A DNA stretch of 64,000 nt from Schumannella soli. Lineage in GTDB: Bacteria > Actinomycetota > Actinomycetes > Actinomycetales > Microbacteriaceae. The position numbers and the translations under genes are program-made. The notes under the pieces were generated by a model. It was not told the DNA's origin, did not search any database, and saw only the letters and a program-made list of their open reading frames with translations. Below are positions 29,145-38,702 of the stretch, piece by piece (position 1 is the first letter of the stretch; each line of letters begins with the position of its first letter). The stretch covers positions 486,206 through 550,205 of the forward strand of contig NZ_VHQG01000001.1 in the NCBI RefSeq assembly GCF_006517435.1, read 5' to 3'.

Positions 29145-31609
29145 GCCGGATCCCCGCATCCACCTACCGACTCCAGATCTCGTCGGAGCTCACGCTGGCG
29201 GATGCGGCGGAGCTCGCCGACTATCTGAACGAGCTCGGCGCGGACTGGTTCTACCTGTCGCCGCTGCTGGCCTCGACCTCGGGGTCGATGCACGGCTACG
29301 ACGTGGTCGACCACTCCCGCGTCGACGCGCCGCGCGGCGGATCGGCGGGGCTGGATGCGCTGGCCGCGGCCGCCCGCGAGCGCGGACTCGGGGTGCTCGT
29401 CGACATCGTGCCGAATCACGTCGGGGTGTCGAAGCCGGTCGAGAGCGTGTGGTGGTGGGACGTGCTGCGGCTCGGCCGCGCCTCGGCGCACGCCGACGCC
29501 TTCGACATCGACTGGGACTACGGCGACGGGAAGCTGCGCATCCCGGTGCTCGGCGAGACGCTGGCCGAGGCGGCGGCGTCGGGCGCGCTGCGCGTCGAGA
29601 GCGCGAGCGGCTCGGGTTCGGGCGAGCCCGAGCTGCGCTACTGGGACCACCGCTTCCCGATCGCGCCCGGCACCGCCGACGACGGCGCCGATCCGGTCAG
29701 CGTGCACGACCGCCAGAGCTACGAGCTGATCGACTGGCGCCGCGCCGACCACGAGCTGAACTACCGACGGTTCTTCGCCGTCAACGAGCTCGCCGCGATC
29801 CGCGTCGAAGACCAGCGGGTGTTCGACGACTCGCACGTCGAGATCGTGCGCTGGGTGCGCGACGGACTCGTCGACGGCATCCGCGTCGATCACCCCGACG
29901 GGCTGCGCGATCCGGGCGGCTACCTGGATGCGCTGGCCGCCGCGACGGGCGACGCCTACGTGCTGGTCGAGAAGATCCTCGAGCACGGCGAGAGCCTGCC
30001 GCCGTTCTGGAAGGCGGCCGGCACGACCGGCTACGACGCGCTCGCCGAGATCGATCGGGTGCTCGTCGACCCGGCCGGGCGGCCGGCCCTCGACCGGCTC
30101 GATGCGGCGATCCGCCGCGGCGGTCGCATCCGCTGGACGGACCTCATCCACGCGACGAAGCGCTCGATCGCCGACGGCATCCTCGGCTCGGAGGTGCGGC
30201 GCCTCGTGCGCGAGCACCTCGCGGAGCGCGAGGGCGCGCGCGGCGCGGATACTGGCGCGAGCGACGCCGATACTGGCGAGAGCGCGACGCAGCCCACCCT
30301 GGCGGCTGATGCGACTGCTGAGCAGTATCCGCGACGCGGCCACGGAACTGGCTCCACGCCCGAGCAGCTCGTCGACGCGATGGCCGAGCTGCTCGCCTGC
30401 TTCCCCGTCTACCGCAGCTACCTGCCCTTCGGCGCCGAGCACCTCGAGCACGCCGTCGCGACCGCACTGCAGCGCCGCCCCGACCTCGCCGCGCCGATCG
30501 CCGAGCTGCAGTCCGCGCTCGCCGACCCCGAGCGCGCGGTCGCCATCCGCTTCCAGCAGACCTCGGGCATGGTCATGGCGAAGGGCGTCGAAGACACGGC
30601 GTTCTACCGCACCTCGCGGCTCGCCTCGCTGACCGAGGTCGGCGCCGATCCGAGCGAGTTCTCGCTGGATGCGGACGAGTTCCACCAGCGGCAGCAGACC
30701 CGGCTGGCGGCGTTCCCGGCATCCATGACGACCCTCTCGACGCACGACACGAAGCGCGGCGAGGACACCCGCGCGCGCATCACCGTGATCAGCGAGATCC
30801 CCGAGGAGTGGACGGCGTTCATCGAGCGCCGGCGCGCGCACCGGAACCTCGACGACGGCGCCCTCGAGGGCCTGCTCTGGGAGTCGATCGTCGGCGCCTG
30901 GCCGCGTGAGCGCGAAGCGCTGCACGGCTACGCCGAGAAGGCGGCCCGCGAGGCCGGTGTCTCGACCAGCTGGAACGACCCCGACGAGCGCTGGGAGGAC
31001 CGACTGCACGCCCTCGTCGACGACGTGTTCGACGACGCGGAGGTCGCGGCGGATGTCGAGCAGATCGTCGAGCGGATGCGTGTCGCCGGCTACGCGAACG
31101 GGCTCGCCGCGAAGCTCATCCAGCTGACCGCACCCGGTGTTCCCGACGTCTACCAGGGCAGCGAGGGCTGGGAGCGGTCGCTCGTGGATCCGGACAACCG
31201 CCGTCCGGTCGACTTCGCCTCGCGCCGCGCCATGCTCGCCGAGCTCGACGCCGGGCTGCTGCCGGAGGTGGATGAGAGCGGCGCCGCCAAGCTGCTCGTC
31301 ACCTCGCGTGCGCTGCGGCTGCGGCGCGACCGGCCCGAGCTGTTCGACCGTTACGTGGCGGTTCCGGCGCTCGGCTCGGCCGCCGATCACGTGGTCGCCT
31401 TCGACCGCGGCGGTGCCGTGACGGTCGCGACGCGCCTGCCGCTGGGTCTGGCGGCGGCGGGCGGCTGGGGCGACACGACCGTGATCGTCGAGAGCTCGCC
31501 CTTCGTCGACCTGCTGACGGGCCGCGAGTACCCCGGCGGCTCGATCCCGCTCGCCGACCTGCTCGCGACCTACCCGGTCGCGCTGCTCGCCCGCCTCGAG
31601 GAGGACTGA
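29141..31609 (+). CDS. treY: Malto-oligosyltrehalose synthase TreY
   Basis: 822 aa from the ATG at 29141. STYRLQISSELTLADAAELADYL opens the protein. GH13 signatures are DIVPNHVGV, GIRVDHPDGLRDP (nucleophile Asp), LVEKILEHGE (acid Glu) and STHDTKRGEDTRAR. It converts the reducing-end alpha-1,4 bond of maltooligosaccharides into an alpha,alpha-1,1 bond. An Asp/Ala/Thr-rich insert of about 45 residues (about 366-410, beginning GARGADTGASDADTG) interrupts the usual helical region before FPVYRSYLPFG. It is largely encoded by the repeat element at 30245-30332. It overlaps glgX by 4 bases; treZ starts 2 bases after its stop. Confidence 0.96.
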   Translation: MSRIPASTYRLQISSELTLADAAELADYLNELGADWFYLSPLLASTSGSMHGYDVVDHSRVDAPRGGSAGLDALAAAARERGLGVLVDIVPNHVGVSKPVESVWWWDVLRLGRASAHADAFDIDWDYGDGKLRIPVLGETLAEAAASGALRVESASGSGSGEPELRYWDHRFPIAPGTADDGADPVSVHDRQSYELIDWRRADHELNYRRFFAVNELAAIRVEDQRVFDDSHVEIVRWVRDGLVDGIRVDHPDGLRDPGGYLDALAAATGDAYVLVEKILEHGESLPPFWKAAGTTGYDALAEIDRVLVDPAGRPALDRLDAAIRRGGRIRWTDLIHATKRSIADGILGSEVRRLVREHLAEREGARGADTGASDADTGESATQPTLAADATAEQYPRRGHGTGSTPEQLVDAMAELLACFPVYRSYLPFGAEHLEHAVATALQRRPDLAAPIAELQSALADPERAVAIRFQQTSGMVMAKGVEDTAFYRTSRLASLTEVGADPSEFSLDADEFHQRQQTRLAAFPASMTTLSTHDTKRGEDTRARITVISEIPEEWTAFIERRRAHRNLDDGALEGLLWESIVGAWPREREALHGYAEKAAREAGVSTSWNDPDERWEDRLHALVDDVFDDAEVAADVEQIVERMRVAGYANGLAAKLIQLTAPGVPDVYQGSEGWERSLVDPDNRRPVDFASRRAMLAELDAGLLPEVDESGAAKLLVTSRALRLRRDRPELFDRYVAVPALGSAADHVVAFDRGGAVTVATRLPLGLAAAGGWGDTTVIVESSPFVDLLTGREYPGGSIPLADLLATYPVALLARLEED
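30245..30332 (-). repeat. 88-bp repeat element inside treY (copy T, reverse orientation)
   Basis: The element is bounded by GCGGATACTG (30245-30254) and CAGTATCCGC (30323-30332), with an inner GATACTG at 30269-30275. Read on the minus strand the order is GATACTG, 47 bases, CAGTATC, 14 bases, CAGTATC. This is the same plan as the two intergenic copies at 47163-47251 and 47336-47425. It stays in frame with treY. Confidence 0.7.
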
Positions 31610-31610
31610 C

Positions 31611-33515
31611 ATGAGTGAAGCGATCGAGCCCGCGATCGGCGTGGCCGGGTTCCGGCCGCGGGTCTGGGCTCCGAGAGCCGACCGCGTGCGGCTGCACCTC
31701 GACGGGGCGGTCGAGCCGATGCGGCGACTGGATGCGGCCGAGGCCGCCGCCCTCGGCATCCGCTCCGGCAGCGCCGCCGGCTGGTGGGTGTGGGATGGCG
31801 CCGGGCTGCCGGAGGGATCCCGCTACGGCTTCCTGCTCGATGACGACGAGACCCCGCTCCCCGACCCGCGCGGACGCAGCCTGCCCGACGGCGTGCACGC
31901 GCTCAGCGAGGTCGTGGCCGCGCATCCGACCGCCTTCGAGCTCGCCCGCGAGCACGAGCACACGCCCACCGGCCGCCACCGCGGCGAGCGCTGGCCCGGA
32001 CGCCCCCTCGCCGGCGCCGTCATCTACGAGCTGCACATCGGCACCTACACGCCCGAGGGCACCCTCGACTCCGCGATCGCGCGCCTCGACCACCTGGTCG
32101 AGCTGGGTATCGACTTCGTCGAGCTGCTTCCGGTCAACGGCTTCAACGGCGTGCACAACTGGGGCTACGACGGCGTCGCCTGGTTCGCGGTCGACGACAG
32201 CTACGGAGGCCCCGAGGCCTACCGCCGCTTCGTCGCCGCGGCGCATGAGCGCGGTCTCGGCGTCATCCAGGACGTCGTCTACAACCACCTCGGCCCGAGC
32301 GGCAACTACCTGCCGCGCTTCGGCCCGTACCTGCGCGACGGCGCGCGCAACACCTGGGGCGACTCGGTGGATCTCGACGAGGTCGAGGTGCGCGACTACA
32401 TCCTCGACAACGCGCGGCTCTGGCTCGACGACTACGGCGTCGACGGACTCCGGCTGGATGCCGTGCACGCCCTCGTCGATCAGCAGACGCCGCACATCCT
32501 GGCCGAGCTGGGCGCGCAGGCGGATGCGCTGAGCGACGCGCTCGGGCGCCCGGTCACGCTGATCGCCGAGTCGGACCTCAACGACCCGGTCATGTTCGAG
32601 GCGCGGGCGGATGCGGGAGGCGGCTCCGGCGGTGGCTCGGGCGACGACGCGGGCTCCGGCGCGACCAGCGCCACCGGCTACGGCCTCACCGCCCAGTGGT
32701 CCGACGACTACCACCACGCCGTGCACGTCGCGCTGACCGGCGAGACGACCGGCTACTACGCCGACTTCGCTCCGCTCGGCGCGCTCGCGAAGGCCGCGAC
32801 GCGGGGCTTCTTCCACGACGGAACGTTCTCGTCGTTCCGGGAGCGCGAGCACGGCCGGCCGATCCCCGCGCAGCTGCCCACCGCATCCCTCGTGACCTTC
32901 GCGCAGGATCACGACCAGATCGGCAACCGGGCGGAGGGTGACCGCTTGACGGCGACGCTCTCGCCGCGGCGGCTCGCGGTCGCGGCCGTGCTGAACCTGC
33001 TGTCGCCGTTCACGCCGATGCTGTTCATGGGCGAGGAGTGGGGCGCATCCACCCCCTGGCAGTTCTTCACCGCGCACCCCGAGCCCGAGCTCGGCCGGGC
33101 GACCGCGGAGGGCCGCATCGCCGAGTTCGCGAAGATGGGATGGGATCCGGATGCCGTGCCCGACCCGCAGGATCCGCAGACCTTCGAGCGCTCGAACCTC
33201 GACTGGACCGAGCTCGACCGGCCCGGCCATCGCGAGTTGCTGGCGGCGCATCGGGAGCTGATCCGGCTGCGGCACGAGCTGCCGGAGTTCGGCACGACGA
33301 CCTTCGCCGACCTCTCGGCGACGGTGGACGAGGAGGCGCGCACGCTCGCGATCCGCATCCGCTCGCTCGTGGTCGCGGTCAACCTGGGACTCGGCGAGTT
33401 CACGCTGCCGGCCGACGAGCTGCTGTTCCGCACCTCCGACGACGTCGTCGCGACCGCCGAGGGCGTGCTCGCGCTGCCCCCGGATTCGGCGGCGCTCATC
33501 CGTCTGGCGGAGTAG
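31611..33515 (+). CDS. treZ: Malto-oligosyltrehalose trehalohydrolase TreZ
   Basis: 634 aa. An N-terminal carbohydrate-module domain (FRPRVWAPRADRVRLHLDG) leads to the GH13 barrel with DVVYNHLGPSGNYL, GLRLDAVHAL (nucleophile Asp), LIAESDLND (acid Glu) and FAQDHDQIGNR. It releases trehalose from maltooligosyltrehalose made by TreY. A Gly/Ser-rich insert (AGGGSGGGSGDDAGSG, about residues 336-352) follows the Glu strand and is longer than usual in the family. It is the third gene of the glgX-treY-treZ operon and is convergent with the GH13 gene downstream. Confidence 0.96.
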   Translation: MSEAIEPAIGVAGFRPRVWAPRADRVRLHLDGAVEPMRRLDAAEAAALGIRSGSAAGWWVWDGAGLPEGSRYGFLLDDDETPLPDPRGRSLPDGVHALSEVVAAHPTAFELAREHEHTPTGRHRGERWPGRPLAGAVIYELHIGTYTPEGTLDSAIARLDHLVELGIDFVELLPVNGFNGVHNWGYDGVAWFAVDDSYGGPEAYRRFVAAAHERGLGVIQDVVYNHLGPSGNYLPRFGPYLRDGARNTWGDSVDLDEVEVRDYILDNARLWLDDYGVDGLRLDAVHALVDQQTPHILAELGAQADALSDALGRPVTLIAESDLNDPVMFEARADAGGGSGGGSGDDAGSGATSATGYGLTAQWSDDYHHAVHVALTGETTGYYADFAPLGALAKAATRGFFHDGTFSSFREREHGRPIPAQLPTASLVTFAQDHDQIGNRAEGDRLTATLSPRRLAVAAVLNLLSPFTPMLFMGEEWGASTPWQFFTAHPEPELGRATAEGRIAEFAKMGWDPDAVPDPQDPQTFERSNLDWTELDRPGHRELLAAHRELIRLRHELPEFGTTTFADLSATVDEEARTLAIRIRSLVVAVNLGLGEFTLPADELLFRTSDDVVATAEGVLALPPDSAALIRLAE

Positions 33516-33561
33516 CCCCCAGCCGACACCGGCCCAGGCAGGTCAGCCCCGAGGTGTCGAC

Positions 33562-35496
33562 TCAGAACACCTCGGGCGCGAGCTCGGGGGTCACGTCGCC
33601 GGAGCCGGCGAGCGTCTCGGCGTCGTCGCCGGGGCGGCGGAACGCGGGCAGCGCGACACCGGGCAGGCGCCAGGCCGTGAACGACATGCCGGTCGAGTGG
33701 ATGCGGGCGGCGCCGTCCGCTCCGATGTCGAGGGCGGCTTCGCCGATGAGACGCTCGACGTCACCGACCGCCGCCCCGAGCGACCCCGCCGCCAGCTCGA
33801 CCACGACATCCGCCCGGGCCGCTGCGACGAGCGCCGTCTCGTCGGCGGTCTCGCGCGCGAAGACGAGCACGTCGTCGCCGATGTGCAGCCAGCGCAGCCC
33901 GCCGCCGTTGAGGGCCGGATGCGCGCGCTTGAGTCCGATCAGCGCCGAGTACAGGTCGATCGAGCCCGCCGCCTCGGCGAGACGATCCCACGGCAGCGGC
34001 GTGCGCGAGTGCTCGCCGTCGTCGCCGACGAGGCCGAACTCATCCCCCGCGAACACCACCGGGATGCCCGGCAGCGTCACCGCGAGACCGAACGCGACGG
34101 GCACGGCGCCGGGCCGCGCGTGCGTGAGGAAGCGCGGGGTGTCGTGCGTGTCGAGCGCGTTCATGGTGTGCAGACGCACCCGCCAGGCAAGCTCGGCGGT
34201 GAAGCGGCGGTGCTGGTCCCAGAACTCGAGGCCGCTGAAATCCTCGGTGCGTCCGAGGGTCACATTGATGCCGCCGGGCGCCGGCGAGCCGGGTTCGCGC
34301 AGCCAGTTCCAGAGCGGACGCGTGAAGTTCGCGTAGGTCATCGCGCCGTGCCAGGCATCGCCGGTGAAGTCGCTCGCGGCGTCGTTCGTCGACTCGCCGA
34401 GCAGCAGGGTGTCGGGGTTCACGTCGATCATCGTCTGGCGGATGATGCGGCGCACCTCCTGGTTGAGGTCGTCATCCAGGTAGCGCCCGGTCATGTTGGC
34501 GACGTCGATGCGCCAGCCGTCGAGGCTGTACGGCTCCGCGAGCCAGCGGCCGACGATCGAGCGCGGCCCCTCGATGAAGCGCCGCCGCAGCTCGCGCGAG
34601 TGCCAGTTCAGCTTCGGCAGGCTCGGCACGCCCAGCCACGACACGTAGCCCTGCTGCTCGGGGTCGAGCCAGTAGTAGAAGTCGCTCTCGGCGGCACCCG
34701 GCTGGCCGTGCGCGGCGCGGAACCACTCGTGCGCATCCCCCGAGTGGTTGCTCGTCAGGTCGCCGATGACCTTGAGTCCGCGTTCGTGCGCGGCCTCGAC
34801 CAGGCGGATGAGCGCCTCGTCGCCGCCGAGCAGCGGGTCGACCTCCTCGAACGACCAGGCGTCGTAGCGGTGGTTCGACCGCGCCGGGAAGACGGGGGTG
34901 AGGTAGATCATCGTCACGCCGAGGCCGACGAGGTGGTCGAGCTTCTCGCGCACGCCGTCGAGGTCGCCGCCGAAGAACTGCGTCGCCGTCGACGGGCCGA
35001 CATGGATGACCTCGTCGCCCCACGCGGCCGGCTCGGCCCAGTCGGGCAGGTCGCGGCGGTCGGCGAGCTCGCTGCGCGCGAAGCGGTCGGGGAACACCTG
35101 GTAGAGCACGGTGCTCTGACCCCACTCCGGTGGCTCGGGGTAGCTCACGAGCCGGAAGTCGTTCATGTCGCGCGCCTCGGTGCGCGAGAGCCCGCGGGCG
35201 CTCAGCCACCAGGCGGTGCCGTCGGCGCGCTCGATCAGGAAGCGGTAGCCGTGGATGGGGTTCTCGACCGTGAGGTCGGCCTCCCACCAGACGGCGTCGT
35301 CGTCGCGGGCGACGATCTCGGCCTCGGTGAACCGCGGCTCGTGGTCGGGGTTCGAGCGGGTCAGCACGCGCCGCGCATCCCCCCACGCCCGCGGGATGCG
35401 CACCCTCACCCGCACGACCTCGCCGAGCTCGGGATGCCCGCTCGAGACGTAGAGCGGGGATCCGTCGTGGTGCGGTTCGAGCGCGGGCTGGAGCAT
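33562..35496 (-). CDS. GH13 alpha-glycosidase, neopullulanase/cyclomaltodextrinase-like
   Basis: 644 aa. The N-terminal beta domain is typical of this subgroup, followed by STVLYQVFPDRFARS. Barrel motifs are GDLTSNHSGD, DGWRIDVANM (nucleophile Asp), LLGESTND (acid Glu) and ALDTHDTPRFL. It has no signal peptide. It should cleave maltodextrins or cyclodextrin-like substrates in the cytoplasm. It lies convergent with the trehalose operon, which keeps alpha-glucan genes together although they are transcribed separately. Confidence 0.92.
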   Translation of the reverse strand: MLQPALEPHHDGSPLYVSSGHPELGEVVRVRVRIPRAWGDARRVLTRSNPDHEPRFTEAEIVARDDDAVWWEADLTVENPIHGYRFLIERADGTAWWLSARGLSRTEARDMNDFRLVSYPEPPEWGQSTVLYQVFPDRFARSELADRRDLPDWAEPAAWGDEVIHVGPSTATQFFGGDLDGVREKLDHLVGLGVTMIYLTPVFPARSNHRYDAWSFEEVDPLLGGDEALIRLVEAAHERGLKVIGDLTSNHSGDAHEWFRAAHGQPGAAESDFYYWLDPEQQGYVSWLGVPSLPKLNWHSRELRRRFIEGPRSIVGRWLAEPYSLDGWRIDVANMTGRYLDDDLNQEVRRIIRQTMIDVNPDTLLLGESTNDAASDFTGDAWHGAMTYANFTRPLWNWLREPGSPAPGGINVTLGRTEDFSGLEFWDQHRRFTAELAWRVRLHTMNALDTHDTPRFLTHARPGAVPVAFGLAVTLPGIPVVFAGDEFGLVGDDGEHSRTPLPWDRLAEAAGSIDLYSALIGLKRAHPALNGGGLRWLHIGDDVLVFARETADETALVAAARADVVVELAAGSLGAAVGDVERLIGEAALDIGADGAARIHSTGMSFTAWRLPGVALPAFRRPGDDAETLAGSGDVTPELAPEVF

Positions 35497-35565
35497 GCCC
35501 CGAGGCTAGCCCGCTCAGGTTTCGCGCCCGTGACGCCCGGGCGCGGACCATGGGGGAACGCGACA

Positions 35566-35611
35566 GGGATGCGCGGCCCGAGCCTCACGAGGAGGTCGAG
35601 CCGCGCATCCC
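35566..35611 (-). terminator. Terminator after the LAxTG protein gene
   Basis: A perfect 12-bp inverted repeat (GGGATGCGCGGC at 35566-35577, complement at 35600-35611) with a 22-base loop lies 51 bases beyond the stop of the minus-strand gene at 35662. Confidence 0.7.
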
Positions 35612-35661
35612 TGCGGTGAGGTGGTGCTTCTCGGGGTTCAGCCGGGCGTTGAGAGCAGGGC

Positions 35662-37503
35662 TCAGGACTCGGTGTCGGCGGTACCGGCGGCGCCGGGGCG
35701 GCGTCCGGTGCGGCGGATCTGACGCAGCAGCATGAGCACGACGCCCGTGGCCAGGGCGAGCGCGGCGAGCGCCGCGGCCGGCAGGCTGTCGACGCCGGTC
35801 GAGGCGAGCGCGGCCGGGTCGCCCGCGGCGGCTCCCGCCGAACCGGCGCCCGCTCCGGCGGCCGGGGCCGCGGCGATCTGCACGGCCTGGCCGGCGACCT
35901 GGGTGCCGTCGATCAGCGCGACGACCGTGTGCGATCCCGCGGGGGTCGACGCCGGGATGGTCGCGGCGAGGCTCAGCGCGCCCTGCGCGTCCGCCGTCGC
36001 CGTGCCGAGCACGACCGGGTCGGAGTGCAGCTCGAGCGTCACGACGGCGTCGGCGCGGAAGCCGGTGCCGTCGATCGTCACGCGTCCGCTGGCGGTGAGC
36101 GACCCGGTCACGACGAGCTTCTCGTCGCCGGTCGCCGGGTCGGTCGGGTCCGTCTCGTCAGCGACCACGAGCGGCGGCGACGCGCTCGACGAGGCCGAGG
36201 TGCCGACCTTGTTCGTCGCGGTGATGGTCGCCGTGTAGCTGCCGGGCTTGAGCGAGCTGAAGACGTGAGCCGTGGCATCCCCGTCGACCGTCACGGTCTG
36301 CGGCGTGGCGCCGCCGGTGAGCGTGACCGTGTACTCGAGCGGTCGGCCCGAGGTCGGCGCCGTCCATCCGACCAGCGCGTCGCGTCGGGTCTCGCCCGGC
36401 GTCAGGCTCGGCGCCGCCGGCACGGCGGGAGCCGTCAGCGGCCGGCGATCGGCGCGGTAGTTCGCCATGTGGGCGACCTTGCCGGGCTTGTCGTCGGTGA
36501 TCGGCTTCGAGAGCTTCGCGAACTCGCCGCCGGTCTCCTTCTTGCCGTCGTTCCAGGCGGCGAGCTTGCCGAGCTGCTTGGCGGTGAAGCCGCCCGCGAC
36601 GACCGCGTCGTCGGCGAGCGCGGTCTGCGCCTTCGTGATCTGCTTCACGAGGGCGAGCGTCGCCGCCGGGTCGTCCTGGTTCCAGGCCTTCACATCGATG
36701 TCGGTGCGGCCGCGCAGCCACTCGCCCCAGTAGAACTCCTGGAAGGGGATCTCGCCGTTGGCGCTGTAGCCGATGTCACGACCGAAGTAGAGGATGCTGC
36801 GGTACGGGTCGTCGTCGAAGTTCGCGAGCCCGACGCTCGAGGGCAGGTCGACCGGCTGGATGTCGTCGCCGTTCACATCCTTCAGCCACACCCACTTGTT
36901 CTCCTTCATCGTCGACCAGAACTGATCGTCGCTGAGGCCGCTGAGGTTGCCGAGCACACGCAGGCGCACGTGCAGGTCGAGGCCGCCGTCGAGCGTCTCG
37001 GCGAAGGAGGTCAGCGTGTGGTGTCCGTCGGTGAGATACGGGATGCCGCCGGGGCCGATCACGACGGTCTTCATCGCGGCCTTCGAGTCGGCCGTCTCGG
37101 AGCCGAGCGGGGTCTCGCAGGTGAAGGTCGAGGCGTCGCGCAGGGTCGCGGTCGGCTGCGCGGTCGCGACGTCGGTCTGGCCGTTGGCCTCGCACCAGTC
37201 GCCGAAGCGCTTGCCGTAGGTGTCCTGGCTCGTCTTGCCCTTCTCGTAGCGGCCGAGCTTGTAGTACACCTCGTCGGTGCCGAGCGACGGCTGCGTCGGG
37301 TGCACGTCGCCGATGCGCACATCGAGCAGGCTGCCGACGGGTGAGCAGAGGTACGGGTCGGTGACGCCGCCGGCCGCGCAGGATGCGGCGGGGACATCGG
37401 TGGTCGGGGCGGCGAGGGCGGGCGCCGGGGCGATCAGGGCGGCGCCGCCGACGGCGGTCGCGATCGCGGCGGCTCCGCCGGCGCGGATGAGCATGCGCAG
37501 CAC
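35662..37503 (-). CDS. Secreted, sortase-anchored ParB-like domain protein with Fn3-type module
   Basis: 613 aa from the GTG at 37503 (GAGAGAG upstream); an ATG three codons in is also possible. The long open frame further upstream is not protein-like. A Sec signal covers about residues 1-33. The main domain (VRIGDVHPTQPSLGTDEVYY, MKTVVIGPGGIPYLTDGHHT, KWVWLKD, FGRDIGY) is the secreted ParB-like nuclease type (ParBc_2). An Fn3-like domain follows (about 360-450) and then an Ig-like repeat. The C-terminus has LASTG, a hydrophobic stretch and an Arg-rich tail, which is the LAxTG signal for class E sortase. It should be bound to the cell wall. The reaction is unknown. Confidence 0.83.
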   Translation of the reverse strand: MLRMLIRAGGAAAIATAVGGAALIAPAPALAAPTTDVPAASCAAGGVTDPYLCSPVGSLLDVRIGDVHPTQPSLGTDEVYYKLGRYEKGKTSQDTYGKRFGDWCEANGQTDVATAQPTATLRDASTFTCETPLGSETADSKAAMKTVVIGPGGIPYLTDGHHTLTSFAETLDGGLDLHVRLRVLGNLSGLSDDQFWSTMKENKWVWLKDVNGDDIQPVDLPSSVGLANFDDDPYRSILYFGRDIGYSANGEIPFQEFYWGEWLRGRTDIDVKAWNQDDPAATLALVKQITKAQTALADDAVVAGGFTAKQLGKLAAWNDGKKETGGEFAKLSKPITDDKPGKVAHMANYRADRRPLTAPAVPAAPSLTPGETRRDALVGWTAPTSGRPLEYTVTLTGGATPQTVTVDGDATAHVFSSLKPGSYTATITATNKVGTSASSSASPPLVVADETDPTDPATGDEKLVVTGSLTASGRVTIDGTGFRADAVVTLELHSDPVVLGTATADAQGALSLAATIPASTPAGSHTVVALIDGTQVAGQAVQIAAAPAAGAGAGSAGAAAGDPAALASTGVDSLPAAALAALALATGVVLMLLRQIRRTGRRPGAAGTADTES

Positions 37504-37669
37504 GGGCTCTCTCTCGGTCCGGGTGCGCGGGCGCACCTCTGGGCTGGGGATGTCAGCCACTGTGCCGAGGCCGTGCGGACGGGAGGTGTCGCGAAGGTGA
37601 ACGCGCGGGGCGCGGGGAACGCTCGGGCGGGCGGGCTCGGCGGATTGCGTGCGGCGCGAGTGGTGCGCC

Positions 37670-38542
37670 TCAGCGCGCCGCGCTGGGCACCACGACGACC
37701 GGCACCGGCAGCTCGCGCAGCATCTGCGCGGCGGTGGAGCCGAGGAAGAGCCGACGCGGCGAGGCGAGACGGCTCGAGCCGAGCAGCACGACCTCGGCCG
37801 GATCCCAGTCGATCGCGGCGACCGCGGCCTCGACGCCGCCGGCGACCGCGACATCCGTACTGACCTCGATGTCGGAGGGCAGCTGCTCGGTCGCGGCCTG
37901 CAGCAGCGTCTCGGCGTGGCGGCGGCCCGCCTCGAGCGCGTCGGGGCGGGCCGTGCCGTCCTCCTGGTCGAGGCCGACGAGCGAGACGAGCCGCAGCGGG
38001 GCTCCGACGCGGCGCGCGACGCCGAGCGCCTCGTCGAGCAGGTGGGCGGCGCCGACGCGGGCGCCGATCGCGCAGCTGATGCGGCTGATCGGCTCGTCGA
38101 CGGCGCTGGGGCGGGTGGCCCATCCGGCCGGGGCGAGCACGACCGGCACCTCGGCCGAGTGCAGCAGAGCGCCCGCGACGCTGCCGGCGGCGATGCGCCC
38201 GAGCAGTCCGCCGTGCGCGGCGCCGATAACGAGGAAGCGGGCGCCGAGGTCGCGGGCCGCGTCGAGCAGCCCCTCGGCGAAGGACTCGGCGTCGACGAGG
38301 TGCGTCGCGAACTCGACGCCGGCGGGGATGCTGCGGGCCGCGTCGTCGAGCCACTGCTGCGCCGTCGCGCGCAGCTTGCGGCTGTATTCGTCATCGGCCG
38401 GCCCGTCGCCGGCCTCGCGCTCGGGCAGATTGACGACGAGCACGAGGTCGAGCTGGGCGCGCGCGGCGCGGGCCAGCCGGATGCCGAGCGCCAGGGCGTC
38501 CCGCCCGGTCGGCGTGCTCGTGTACCCGACGATGAACCGCAT
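37670..38542 (-). CDS. Universal stress protein with two UspA domains
   Basis: 290 aa from the ATG at 38542 (MRFIVGYTSTPTGRDAL); upstream in-frame codons do not look like the family. Two tandem Usp domains each end in an ATP-binding-type motif: GAAHGGLLGRIAAGSVAG with VPVVLAP, and GSSRLASPRRLFLGSTAA with VPVVVVP. Such proteins bind nucleotides and help survive dormancy or stress. It stands alone, between the anchored protein and the amine oxidase, all on the minus strand with 127-160 base gaps. Confidence 0.92.
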   Translation of the reverse strand: MRFIVGYTSTPTGRDALALGIRLARAARAQLDLVLVVNLPEREAGDGPADDEYSRKLRATAQQWLDDAARSIPAGVEFATHLVDAESFAEGLLDAARDLGARFLVIGAAHGGLLGRIAAGSVAGALLHSAEVPVVLAPAGWATRPSAVDEPISRISCAIGARVGAAHLLDEALGVARRVGAPLRLVSLVGLDQEDGTARPDALEAGRRHAETLLQAATEQLPSDIEVSTDVAVAGGVEAAVAAIDWDPAEVVLLGSSRLASPRRLFLGSTAAQMLRELPVPVVVVPSAAR

Positions 38543-38702
38543 CCGTGATCGCTCCCTGCTCCGCGTTGTCAGGACGATCTTCCCGCGAAACGCGCGGACG
38601 TGCCGACCGTCGTCCACAGCCGGTCATGCGAGAGGCGCGGGCGGAGTCGTCAGACCCGCCCGCGCCCGTGATCTCGCGCCGCGCAACGGCGCCGCGCGCG
38701 CG

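Noticed and set aside
26202-29159. Very long antisense open frame opposite glgX
   Set aside because: It mirrors the third-codon GC bias of glgX, has Val/Ala/Arg-rich composition without motifs, and disappears outside the real gene. The same holds for long antisense frames at 28826-31759, 31299-33275 and 56409-59549.
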